Made by a program: the position numbers and the translations under genes. Shown piece by piece: positions 8,492-16,480 of a stretch of 53,638 nucleotides of DNA (position 1 is its first letter; every line of letters begins with the position of its first letter). The DNA is from Lachnospiraceae bacterium (GTDB taxonomy: Bacteria; Bacillota; Clostridia; Lachnospirales; Lachnospiraceae). The notes under the pieces are model-generated. The model searched no databases, was not told the origin of the DNA, and saw only the letters and a program-made list of their open reading frames with translations. Location of the stretch: positions 1 through 53,638 of the forward strand of contig JAQYBF010000105.1 of the NCBI GenBank assembly GCA_029338875.1, written 5' to 3'.

Positions 8492-9307
8492 ATGGCAGCA
8501 GAGAATCTTTCTATTGAGTATTCTAAGAAATGTAAACCAAGGCGCAATCTGGGCGCAATCATTGCTGCCTATCGCAGAAAGTCCCGCCTGACACAGACGG
8601 CGCTTTCCGAAAAGCTGGCCTCCTATGATATCCATATCTCTTCCAAGGCCATTTCCAACTGGGAAAAAGGACTGACCGAGCCGGGTGCCTCCACCTTCCT
8701 CTGCCTCTGCCGAATTCTCCGGATTCCGGACTTTCTGGACGACTACTTCGGCGACAATCCAGCGGATCCCCTGTCAGCTCTGAATGATGAGGGCAGGACT
8801 CTGGCCCTGGCCTATATCAACGGCCTTCTGCATCCGGTCAGCTACAGTAAGAATTCCTCTCTCTCATCGGAGATGGATCCTTCCTCTTCATCTAGCAGAG
8901 TAGCTTCCGGAGAAAGCCATTTTTCTACAGAAAAGAGGCCCCTGCGCCGCATCAAGCTTTTTGATGCAAGAGTTTCTGCAGGTACCGGAGATTTTCTGAC
9001 CTCCGAGGACTATTCTTATATTGAAATCGACCCTGATCTACATAAAGACTGCGATTTTGCCGTAACCATACACGGAGACAGCATGGAGCCGGACTTCCAT
9101 GACCACGAAATGGTCTACATTCATCAGCAGAACACTCTGGAAGACGGGGAAATCGGAATCTTTGCCTGGGAGAATAACGCCTATATCAAGAAGCTTCAGG
9201 AGAAACCGGACGGGCTTTTTCTCGTCTCCCTGAATCCGCATTACAAGCCGATTCCAGTGGATCCAGCCGATGATTCCTTCCGGATCTTCGGGAGGGTCTG
9301 CCTATGA
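8492..9307 (+). CDS. XRE-family repressor with S24 (LexA/CI-like) self-cleavage domain
   Basis: 271 residues from the ATG that follows CGGAGG; a GTG 6 bases earlier lies inside that ribosome binding site and is rejected. Residues about 20-80 form a helix-turn-helix (LTQTALSEKL, SKAISNWEKG). A Ser-rich linker (about 118-145) leads to an S24 peptidase domain: predicted cleavage site Ala163-Gly164 in VSAGTGD, nucleophile Ser197 in GDSMEP and catalytic Lys233 in AYIKKL. In this family RecA filaments trigger self-cleavage after DNA damage. Being divergent from dinB and flanked by matching palindromes, it likely represses both directions. It is not LexA itself: the DNA-binding part is XRE type. Confidence 0.85.
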   Translation: MAAENLSIEYSKKCKPRRNLGAIIAAYRRKSRLTQTALSEKLASYDIHISSKAISNWEKGLTEPGASTFLCLCRILRIPDFLDDYFGDNPADPLSALNDEGRTLALAYINGLLHPVSYSKNSSLSSEMDPSSSSSRVASGESHFSTEKRPLRRIKLFDARVSAGTGDFLTSEDYSYIEIDPDLHKDCDFAVTIHGDSMEPDFHDHEMVYIHQQNTLEDGEIGIFAWENNAYIKKLQEKPDGLFLVSLNPHYKPIPVDPADDSFRIFGRVCL

Positions 9308-9534
9308 GCATTCAGGATAATACCCTCCGCGACTGTAGAGAAAGCCTGCATCTGACTCAGGAAGAAGTCGCCAAGGCCGTTCATGTCACTCCGAAAAGCA
9401 TTTACCGCTATGAGAACGGTCTGGGCTGCCCGAATCTCCTGACGGCCCTTCGAATCTCCAACCTGTTTGGGAAATCTGTGAACGAGCTCTTCCATTTGGA
9501 GGATTCGGATGAGCCGGGTGTAGTCTGTAAATAG
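9304..9534 (+). CDS. Small XRE helix-turn-helix protein
   Basis: 76 residues that are almost entirely a Cro/CI-type helix-turn-helix (LHLTQEEVAKAVHVTPKSIY, then NLLTALRISNLF). Its ATG overlaps the stop of the S24 repressor gene in ATGA, so the two are translationally coupled. It may work as an antagonist or co-repressor at the same operators. Confidence 0.75.
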   Translation: MSIQDNTLRDCRESLHLTQEEVAKAVHVTPKSIYRYENGLGCPNLLTALRISNLFGKSVNELFHLEDSDEPGVVCK

Positions 9535-9658
9535 TACAATAAGTTATGAGCAGAGGGTCCCCCTGCCCGAGTCCAAATGCAGCTGACACATTTCCGGAAA
9601 GATGTCCTATAGGAAATCCGAAATCACAGAAACATAGAAAGGACTGCTCTCTGAAAAG

Positions 9659-10792
9659 ATGGCAGATAATAGAATCATGAGTGAACCTTCCAATCCAAAT
9701 TTTTCTAATCAGAATTCTTCTGGTCAAAATTCTTCCGGTCCGAAAAAGCATGTCCGCAGACCTCATTACAGCGGCCGCTACCCCAAGCACTTTGAAGAAA
9801 AATATAAGGAACGGAATCCGGAGAAATACAAGGACGAGATTCAGCATGTCATCGACAAGGGCAATACCCCTGCCGGCATGCATATCCCGATCATGGTAAA
9901 TGAGACTCTGGAGAATTTAAAGATCCGTCCGGGAATGAAGGGACTAGACTGTACCCTGGGCTATGGCGGTCACAGTACTGCTTTTCTGAAGGCACTGGAA
10001 GGACAGGGGCATCTGATTTCCACCGACATTGATCCGATTGAGATCAAAAAGACCGAGGCCCGTCTCCGCAGTCAGGGCTTTGGCGAAGGCCTCTGGACGC
10101 CGGTCCATGCCAGCTATGTCGAAATCGACCGGCTGGCCGGGGAATACGGTCCCTTTGATTTTGTCATGGCAGATCTCGGAGTCTCCTCAATGCAGATCGA
10201 TGACCCTTCCCGGGGCTTCTCCTGGCGAGCCGATGGACCGCTGGACCTGCGTTTTGACCCAGAGAAGGGAGAGCCGGCATCCGAACGCCTTCGTGAGCTG
10301 TCCCGAGACGAACTGACCGAGCTTCTGGTTGAAAATGCAGACGAGCCTTATGCCAGGGATATTGCCCAGGCCATTATCAAGACTTACCGCAGTGCAAAGA
10401 CCATTGATAGCACCTTTGCCCTGAGAGATCTGATTGAAAAGACGGTGCGTTCCGAAAAAGATGTTCGTTCCCTGCCGGCAGAAGAACAGAAGGAAATCGT
10501 AAAGAAATCCTGCGCCCGGGTCTTTCAGGCCATCCGAATCGATGTGAATTCGGAATTTGAAACCTTAACGGAATTCATAAAAAAACTTCCTTACGCCCTG
10601 GCTCCCGGAGGAAGAGTCGTCATACTGACTTTCCATTCCGGAGAGGATCGGATCGTAAAGAAGTTATTGAAAGAAGAACTGCGAGAGGGTCTCTGGACCG
10701 AAGTCGCAGATTCCGTGATTCGTCCCGGCAAAGAAGAATGCTATCGGAATCCCCGTGCGCATTCCACCAAACTCCGCTGGGCCGTTCGCTGA
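9659..10792 (+). CDS. rsmH: RsmH-family 16S rRNA (cytosine-N4) methyltransferase, extended paralogue
   Basis: 377 residues. The SAM-binding motif GLDCTLGYGGH and the RsmH hallmarks ADLGVSSMQIDDPSRGFS and LTFHSGEDRIVK are intact, so N4-methylation of 16S C1402 or a similar site is expected. About 80 N-terminal residues precede the usual start; they are Ser/Asn-rich, then basic (RRPHYSGRYPKHFEEKYKER). The gene is not in a division cluster (no mraZ, ftsL or mur neighbours). In Clostridia a second, extended RsmH-like gene outside that cluster is common, so this may be a paralogue. It is convergent with cytX, 13 bases apart. Confidence 0.85.
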   Translation: MADNRIMSEPSNPNFSNQNSSGQNSSGPKKHVRRPHYSGRYPKHFEEKYKERNPEKYKDEIQHVIDKGNTPAGMHIPIMVNETLENLKIRPGMKGLDCTLGYGGHSTAFLKALEGQGHLISTDIDPIEIKKTEARLRSQGFGEGLWTPVHASYVEIDRLAGEYGPFDFVMADLGVSSMQIDDPSRGFSWRADGPLDLRFDPEKGEPASERLRELSRDELTELLVENADEPYARDIAQAIIKTYRSAKTIDSTFALRDLIEKTVRSEKDVRSLPAEEQKEIVKKSCARVFQAIRIDVNSEFETLTEFIKKLPYALAPGGRVVILTFHSGEDRIVKKLLKEELREGLWTEVADSVIRPGKEECYRNPRAHSTKLRWAVR

Positions 10793-10805
10793 CAGGAAGA
10801 TTTAT

Positions 10806-12005
10806 TTACTTGCTTTTGGATTTTGAAAACAGGTGAACAACAAGGCAGATGACCATGGTGATCACCATATCTGGAAGAGTATTTCCCAGAGGCAGATCTA
10901 CGGTCATCAGATACCGGTAGAGAATGAAGCCGATGACCCAGATGATCAGATTCTTAACCTGAATCTTCTCATCAAAATGGTCTTCCTTTAAGAAGAAGAA
11001 ATCGGCGATCTGAACAGCGATCATCGGTGCAAAGACGGAGCCGATCAGATAAAGGAAGCTTGTGATGTCATCCATGTTAAAGAGGACGGCACCGATGGTT
11101 CCGATGACTGTCACAATGGCTGCAACCGTCCGGCCCTTACCCTTCAGTTTATCTGTCAAAGATTCGGTGGAAATGCCTGCAGACCAGGCATCCAGGAAAG
11201 TCGTTGTAACGGTGGAAAGGATCAAGATAACCAGAGCCGCAACGCCCAGTCCGGCCTTGGCCATGACTTTGGCGATATCGGATTCTCCGGTATAAAGTGC
11301 TGCGCCCATGCCGATGATATACATCCAGACAGAGATCAGGCCATAGACCAGAACCGAGGCAAGAGTTGCCTTGCCGGGCTTTTCAGCTTCTCTGGTGTAG
11401 TCACTGATCAGAGGCAGCCAGGACAGAGGCATGGCAACAGCCAGCTCTACTGCCGCACCGAAGGACATGGCCTCCGAAGCAGCCGGTTTCGGGATACTTC
11501 CACGGAAGATCACTCCGCAGAGAACAATGGTCAGAATGAAGAGAGCTGCCATGGAAATTTTATTGATCCATCCCAGATTGGTCAGACCGACAAGAATCCA
11601 GACCAGGATCAGAGCACCGATCACAATCGCCCAGATCCAGGCGCCCACATGGAAGAGCTCATTGACGGCACCTGCGCCGTCATAGATCATGATGGCGGTC
11701 CAGCCGACCAGCTGGAGGACATTCAAAAAAGCAAAGAAGACACCGCCGAAACGGCCAAAGCTCATTTTGGTGGTTTCCATGGAACTCCGGCGGGCACGTC
11801 CGCCGATAATACCGGCGAAGTACATTAATGTACAGCCAATCAGATGACCAAGCAGGATGGCCAGAAGACCTTTTGTAAATCCAAGCGGAGCAAAATAGGT
11901 TCCGGTCAGAATTTCTGCAATCGAAACACCAGCGCCAAACCAGACCAGAGAGGACTGGAAGACGGTCATGGTATATTTCTTACTTGTATTCAGTCCTCCT
12001 TCCAT
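10806..12005 (-). CDS. cytX: Hydroxymethylpyrimidine transporter, NCS1 family
   Basis: About 399 residues with 11-12 hydrophobic helices and NCS1 marks (VWFGAGVSIAEILTGTYFAP near the start). As last gene of the thiamine salvage operon it fits CytX, the predicted HMP permease that supplies ThiD. The start is taken at the ATG overlapping the thiD stop (TGATG). A GGAAGGAGG lies just inside the ORF, so an internal later start is possible, but it has no ATG at proper spacing. Confidence 0.85.
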   Translation of the reverse strand: MEGGLNTSKKYTMTVFQSSLVWFGAGVSIAEILTGTYFAPLGFTKGLLAILLGHLIGCTLMYFAGIIGGRARRSSMETTKMSFGRFGGVFFAFLNVLQLVGWTAIMIYDGAGAVNELFHVGAWIWAIVIGALILVWILVGLTNLGWINKISMAALFILTIVLCGVIFRGSIPKPAASEAMSFGAAVELAVAMPLSWLPLISDYTREAEKPGKATLASVLVYGLISVWMYIIGMGAALYTGESDIAKVMAKAGLGVAALVILILSTVTTTFLDAWSAGISTESLTDKLKGKGRTVAAIVTVIGTIGAVLFNMDDITSFLYLIGSVFAPMIAVQIADFFFLKEDHFDEKIQVKNLIIWVIGFILYRYLMTVDLPLGNTLPDMVITMVICLVVHLFSKSKSK

Positions 12006-12823
12006 CACTCAGCCTCGCTTTCTTTGGATTCCATATACTTTCCTTCGAAAGCAAAGGCATGGTTCATAGGGCCGCTGCCGTGTCCAAGGTCCAGCATAGC
12101 TGATAAGGCTCCGCTGATATAGTCCTTGGCCCGCTGAACAGAGCTTTCCATATCGAATCCCTTGGCAAGGTTCGATGCAATGGCGCTCGACAGGGTGCAT
12201 CCGGTTCCATGGGTATTGGGGTTATTGATCCGCTTACCCTTAAACCAGCGGTAACCGTCTTCCCTGTAAAGAAGATCATTGGCATCATTGATCTGATGTC
12301 CGCCCTTTAAAAGGACAGCGCAGTGGAATCTGCTGCTGATTTCCTTAGCTCCTTTGACCATATCATCTTCCGACTGAATCTTCAGACCGGCAAGGACTTC
12401 TCCTTCCGGAATATTGGGAGTCAGGATATCAGCCAGGGGAAGGAGTTCCTCCTTCAGGGTAGCAATGGCATCTTCACTGATCAATCTTGCACCGCTGGTT
12501 GCAACCATAACCGGATCTACAACGATCCACTTAGGTTTATAGAGACGAAGCCGTTCTGCAATGACCCGGATCAGGTCACTTTCCGATACCATACCGATTT
12601 TAACCGCATCCGGGAAGATATCCGTAAATACTTCGTCAAGCTCCTCTTTCAGAAATGCAGGACTTGCATTCATAATTGCTGTGACGCCGGTTGTATTCTG
12701 AGCAGTCATGGCAGTGATAGCGGACATGGCGAATACGCCATTGGCCATCATTGTCTTGATATCTGCCTGGATGCCGGCGCCTCCGCTGGAATCAGATCCG
12801 GCGATTGTTAATGCTGTTCTCAT
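12005..12823 (-). CDS. thiD: Hydroxymethylpyrimidine/phosphomethylpyrimidine kinase
   Basis: 272-residue ribokinase-fold kinase that makes HMP-PP in two ATP-dependent steps. Landmarks: start ALTIAGSDSSGGAGIQADIK, VVDPVMVATSG, the anion hole NTHGTGCTLSSAIAS with the catalytic region near the C-terminus. Length normal. GGAGG precedes the ATG. The 196-base gap to thiW contains the strong inverted repeat at 12858-12890. Confidence 0.95.
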   Translation of the reverse strand: MRTALTIAGSDSSGGAGIQADIKTMMANGVFAMSAITAMTAQNTTGVTAIMNASPAFLKEELDEVFTDIFPDAVKIGMVSESDLIRVIAERLRLYKPKWIVVDPVMVATSGARLISEDAIATLKEELLPLADILTPNIPEGEVLAGLKIQSEDDMVKGAKEISSRFHCAVLLKGGHQINDANDLLYREDGYRWFKGKRINNPNTHGTGCTLSSAIASNLAKGFDMESSVQRAKDYISGALSAMLDLGHGSGPMNHAFAFEGKYMESKESEAE

Positions 12824-12857
12824 GTTTTTCCTCCTTTGAGAAACATTAATTTTATAT

Positions 12858-12890
12858 ACCGGCAGAAGGTGGTGCCCCCGGTCTGCCGGT
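12858..12890 (-). repeat. Hairpin between thiW and thiD
   Basis: ACCGGCAGA (12858-12866) and TCTGCCGGT (12882-12890) form a perfect 9-bp stem with a 15-base loop. It is not followed by a T run in the direction of transcription, so it is not a simple terminator. It could stabilise the downstream thiD-cytX mRNA. Confidence 0.55.
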
Positions 12891-13019
12891 TGTTACCATA
12901 TATAATTGTTTTGATTTCCTCCGGCGCATATCATATCAAGCGAAAAATGCCTGTCAGCATGTGCCTGCAGGAAAGACATATCTCAGTTTGTTAACAGATG
13001 TCCGTGATGATAACGACTC

Positions 13020-13532
13020 TTATTCTGCAAGCATCTGCCGCATATGACTGAGGGCCTTGGTCTTGTCCAAAGCTGTGATCAGGATTGCTGCGATAATGGT
13101 TCCGCCTGTGGTACTTACCAGGAAAGGAAGAACATAGGTGAAAAGTGCTGCCTGGGTATTTCCCATCAGAAGATAGGCAACCGGGAAGGCAAGCATGCCG
13201 CCGAAGATTCCGGTTCCGACGATCTCTGCAAGATAGGTCGGTATATATTTCTTCGTTGCCTTGAACATAAGTCCGCAGCAGAGTGCTCCGACCATACTGC
13301 CGGGGAAGGCCATCAGGGAACCGGTTCCCATCAGGTTACGGATCAGAGATGCTGCAAATGCAATGGCAACTCCCCACCAGGGTCCGAGAAGTACCGCCGC
13401 CAGGACATTTACCATATGCTGAATCGGGAAGCACTTGGATGCTCCGACCGGTATATAGAATCCGGATAAGGCAATGATGACAGCTACAAGAAGTGCCGAT
13501 GTTACGAGTTTCTTTAATTTTTCATGTTTCAT
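13020..13532 (-). CDS. thiW: Thiamine-precursor ECF transporter substrate component ThiW
   Basis: 170 residues with five to six hydrophobic helices and the ThiW/S-component look (GFYIPVGASKCFPIQHMVN near the start, then an LGPWWG turn). ThiW proteins are found behind TPP riboswitches and are predicted to bring in the thiazole moiety (HET) through the shared ECF energy module, which is not in the window. Here the neighbours thiM and thiE use that same moiety. GGAGA precedes the ATG. Confidence 0.88.
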   Translation of the reverse strand: MKHEKLKKLVTSALLVAVIIALSGFYIPVGASKCFPIQHMVNVLAAVLLGPWWGVAIAFAASLIRNLMGTGSLMAFPGSMVGALCCGLMFKATKKYIPTYLAEIVGTGIFGGMLAFPVAYLLMGNTQAALFTYVLPFLVSTTGGTIIAAILITALDKTKALSHMRQMLAE

Positions 13533-13552
13533 AATGAATCTCCTCTTCTCCC

Positions 13553-14185
13553 TTACAAATCCCTGCTGACTGCGAGCAGATTTCTGCAGGATGTCTCTAT
13601 ATCACCGGAAGCAAATATGCCGGAGACCACTGCGACTCCGGATAAACCCAGACCGCAGAGTTCTCTGATATTGTCTTCCGTAATTCCGCCGATTGCACAC
13701 ACCGGAATGTGCACCGCGGAAGTGATATCACGATAGGAGCTGCGGTCGATCGGCTTGGCATCCTTTTTGGTTGTCGTAGTAAATGCCGCTCCGCAGCCGA
13801 GATAGTCCGCTCCGTCAGCTTCTGCCGCCAGAGCCTCCTTCACATTGTGGGCTGTCGCCCCGATTATTTTATCTGGGCCAAGTATTTCCCGGGCCTTCTT
13901 TACCGCCATATCGCTCTGACCGACATGGACTCCATCGGCATCCGCCTTCCGGCAGACCTCGACATCGTCATCGATCAGAAGCGGAACTTTGTAGTGATGA
14001 CAGAGTTCACGTAAGTCCAGGGCCTCCTTCAGAAGTTCCGAAGAGCTCATTTCCTTCTCCCGAAGCTGAACCATGGTAACGCCCGCACGAAGAGCTTCTT
14101 CGACGACCTCGTTCAGGCTTCTTCCCTTAAGCCAGGCACGGTCCGTTACCGCATACAGCTGCAAGCAATCTGCTTTAAATTTCAT
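13553..14185 (-). CDS. thiE: Thiamine phosphate synthase
   Basis: About 210 residues, TIM-barrel enzyme that joins HMP-PP and thiazole phosphate. Motifs: GVTMVQLREKEMSS (pyrophosphate binding), HVGQSDM, GATAHNVKEA, CAIGGITEDN. The start at 14185 is chosen because GGAGG precedes that ATG; an earlier in-frame ATG adds six residues. Lies 20 bases before thiW. Confidence 0.95.
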   Translation of the reverse strand: MKFKADCLQLYAVTDRAWLKGRSLNEVVEEALRAGVTMVQLREKEMSSSELLKEALDLRELCHHYKVPLLIDDDVEVCRKADADGVHVGQSDMAVKKAREILGPDKIIGATAHNVKEALAAEADGADYLGCGAAFTTTTKKDAKPIDRSSYRDITSAVHIPVCAIGGITEDNIRELCGLGLSGVAVVSGIFASGDIETSCRNLLAVSRDL

Positions 14186-14296
14186 GTATCCTCCATTTAT
14201 CACTTTTCTGATTCAAATCAGACTGTCTATTTTCTTTCGTTTTGAATTTATCCTAATATCGGATATATCGATAAATCGCCATCTTCTCAAGCAGAC

Positions 14297-15226
14297 TCAC
14301 TCCAACCCCGCCGCCCGGCTGAAAGCATCAATGAAGAGGGTCCGAAAAGTCATGGTTCCCTGCACTGGACCGGTCTTCATTTCTTCTTCAGCAAGACTTG
14401 CCAGATGGCCATAGGTGACCAGGCTTTCCTGCACAACAGGAAGGATTTCCTCCGGATCAAATGAGAATTCCCGTCCAACTGACTTCCCGGATTGATCGGA
14501 ATCTTCTATAGAAAAGGCATCCGAGTGAAGACTGTCTTCTGGATTTTTCCTCCTATAGTAAGCACCGATGCTTGCGGCCAGGAATCCGGACAGCATGCAG
14601 CCGCTCCCGGTAATCCGTTTTAAAAGCGGCGTTCCGGTCTGGATTTCCAGGATCTGATTGGGGCTGATGGCATAATCGGTTTCTCCTGTCACGGCAAGAA
14701 CCGTGTTCAGTTTCCGGGCCAGGCTCTGAAGTTTCTTTGGATCCAAGGACAGGCCCGCATCCTCGACTCCCCGGGAGGGAATGACCAGTCCCATCAGAGC
14801 TGCCATCTCCGACTGATTTCCCCGGATGCAGGTGGGATGCAGTTCATTTAATAGCTTTTCCAGAATTTCCTTCCGAAAAGCGGATGCCCCTGCGCCGACC
14901 GGATCCAGAAGCAGCGGATGTCCAAGCTCATTGGCCTTCCCTCCGGCCAGAAGCATGGCCTGCATTTTTCTTTCCGAGGGCATGCCGATATTCAGCAGGG
15001 TCACGTCCGAAATAGAGGAGATATCCTCTGCCTCTTTGGGATCGTCCGCACAGATGGCCGTAGCACCCGATGCCAGAATCAGGTTGACGACATCGGTCAT
15101 GGTCACCGGATTGGTGATGGCATGCACCAGGGGCTTCTCTTCTCGGATGTCCCGAATCAAGGCCGAATCGATTCTTTCCGCTGTTTTTTCCTTACTATCC
15201 ATAATCCTGGTTTCCATCTCAATCAT
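14297..15226 (-). CDS. thiM: Hydroxyethylthiazole kinase
   Basis: 309 residues, longer than the usual 260-275 because of an insert near the C-terminus (about 235-265, Ser/Asp-rich). It phosphorylates HET for ThiE. Motifs: HAITNPVTMTDVVN, SGATAICADDPKEAED, and the catalytic TGSGCMLSGFLAA. First gene after the TPP riboswitch. The exact start among three nearby ATGs is unsure. Confidence 0.93.
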   Translation of the reverse strand: MIEMETRIMDSKEKTAERIDSALIRDIREEKPLVHAITNPVTMTDVVNLILASGATAICADDPKEAEDISSISDVTLLNIGMPSERKMQAMLLAGGKANELGHPLLLDPVGAGASAFRKEILEKLLNELHPTCIRGNQSEMAALMGLVIPSRGVEDAGLSLDPKKLQSLARKLNTVLAVTGETDYAISPNQILEIQTGTPLLKRITGSGCMLSGFLAASIGAYYRRKNPEDSLHSDAFSIEDSDQSGKSVGREFSFDPEEILPVVQESLVTYGHLASLAEEEMKTGPVQGTMTFRTLFIDAFSRAAGLE

Positions 15227-15350
15227 TCATTCTTAAGATCTCTACGGATTCCTTCCTGCTATCCGTCCATTTTCTGCCAATCGTTTTCTCAGCATTGGAT
15301 TCAGACAGCTGCTATCATTATGCCCAATCCCCATTCTGCAATTTGGGCAC

Positions 15351-15378
15351 AAAAAAAACCTCCCTTACCGGGAGGCAC
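15351..15378 (-). terminator. Intrinsic terminator of the TPP riboswitch
   Basis: On the minus strand GTGCCTCCCGGTAAGGGAGG is followed by eight T. It lies between the aptamer and thiM and is the expected expression platform: TPP binding favours it and shuts the operon. Confidence 0.88.
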
Positions 15379-15442
15379 ACAATTGAAGACTGATATCAAA
15401 CCTGACCCACTCAGATTTGATGGTTGTTCTTTTAGAACTTTC

Positions 15443-15530
15443 AGCTTCCTTACGCCGGCATTGTCCGGGTCAAGTTTTAAGGGTCCGAAGATTTTATTCT
15501 CAACGGTCTCAGCAGATGCGCCCCTAGCGG
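15443..15530 (-). ncRNA. TPP riboswitch aptamer (THI element)
   Basis: Minus strand shows the conserved parts in order: AGGGGCGC near plus 15525, CTGAGA near 15507, ACCCTT near 15480, then GACCCGGACAATGCCGGCGT and AAGGAAG at the 3' end. All fit the THI-box. It controls thiM-thiE-thiW-thiD-cytX by transcription termination at 15351-15378. Confidence 0.93.
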
Positions 15531-15565
15531 AAATATTCTTTTATTCTCTTTCACAAGCGATTTTC

Positions 15566-15594
15566 ATTCTATACTTTCGCCAAAGTAAAGTCAA
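15566..15594 (-). promoter_or_regulatory. Promoter of the thiamine salvage operon
   Basis: Minus strand: TTGACT (plus 15589-15594), 17 bases, TAGAAT (plus 15566-15571), about 35 bases before the aptamer. Confidence 0.7.
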
Positions 15595-15632
15595 CCCTGG
15601 CCATTTCTTGACGACATCGCCATTTGATAGGT

Positions 15633-16154
15633 TCACGCTTCCTTCAGTTCTTCTTTCTCGGAGGTCATAATCTCAATCTTGGAATCCTTCTTCGCTTCGG
15701 TCTTCTTTTCGCGGAAAATTGCACGGAAGATCAGACGAACCAGAGGTCCGCAGTAGAACATCTGATAGAGAATTGCCATAGGGAAGTTCATGGCCCAGGT
15801 CTGGATCCAGGTCGCAAAGTCCTTGGTATCCTTGAAGAGAATGGTTGCGATCAGGCTCATGGTCGGGCACATGATGCAGCAGATACAGATGGAAATGGCG
15901 TAGGTAATGAACTGGGGACGGTCGGTCGGCCGCATAACGCGGAAAGCCAGCATCCGTGCGATCTTTCCGACAACGAAGAATTCGAGCACGAAGGCGATCG
16001 GCGCCATGATCGGCAGTTCATGAAAGGCTGCCAGGAAGGTCTCGGTCTTAACGCCGCCCATATTGAGGGCTACGTTGTAGACGATCATTCCGTAAACCAT
16101 GATGGTTGCCATAATTGCTGTGAAAACGGCATCCTGAAACTTATTTTTGGGCAT
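15633..16154 (-). CDS. DUF2798 membrane protein
   Basis: 173 residues with four hydrophobic helices (about 8-32, 50-68, 83-107 and 120-142) and a Lys/Glu-rich cytoplasmic tail. The pattern PKNKFQDAVFTAIMATIMVY at the start and the PTMSLIATIL helix fit DUF2798, a membrane family of unknown function. Its Shine-Dalgarno AAAGGAGGA lies inside an 11-base sequence whose exact complement sits 50 bases upstream (see the element at 16161-16221), which suggests translational control. Confidence 0.78.
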   Translation of the reverse strand: MPKNKFQDAVFTAIMATIMVYGMIVYNVALNMGGVKTETFLAAFHELPIMAPIAFVLEFFVVGKIARMLAFRVMRPTDRPQFITYAISICICCIMCPTMSLIATILFKDTKDFATWIQTWAMNFPMAILYQMFYCGPLVRLIFRAIFREKKTEAKKDSKIEIMTSEKEELKEA

Positions 16155-16160
16155 AATAAA

Positions 16161-16221
16161 TCCTCCTTTGAAAATATCGACAATACACGACTATGTGTTG
16201 TTCGTCATCCTCAAAGGAGGA
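16161..16221 (-). promoter_or_regulatory. Possible Shine-Dalgarno-sequestering hairpin
   Basis: In the transcript TCCTCCTTTGA (plus 16211-16221) is a perfect 11-base complement of TCAAAGGAGGA (plus 16161-16171), which holds the ribosome binding site 7 bases before the DUF2798 start. A smaller ACACA...TGTGT-like pairing lies in the loop. No known riboswitch class fits. Confidence 0.65.
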
Positions 16222-16290
16222 AAGTCGTTTCCAATGAAACCACAGTCAAACGACTGGATAATAGCATAATTTCCGAAAATCTGTAAGTGA

Positions 16291-16480
16291 TTTTCTAAAA
16301 TTCTGCTACATGCATGGTTTCCGGCAGAATATGATCATGTTTTTGTCCAATTTCACAAAAATCAGGCTTCACCCACAGCATCTGACAAGATTTGATCTGT
16401 TTTCAAAATCACGCTTCATGCACAGCATCCGGCAAGATCTGATCTGTTTTCAAAAGTCAGGCTTCATGCACCGCATCGGC
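16291..16480 (-). repeat. Tandem copies of the trpA 3' end
   Basis: The last codons of trpA (reading ADAVHEA-stop at plus 16457-16480) recur 48 bases downstream as PDAVHEA-stop (16409-16432) and 47 bases further as SDAVGEA-stop (16362-16385). A more decayed fourth copy lies near 16302. Each unit also carries TTTTCAAAA and AGATCTGATCTG-like parts. Confidence 0.8.
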
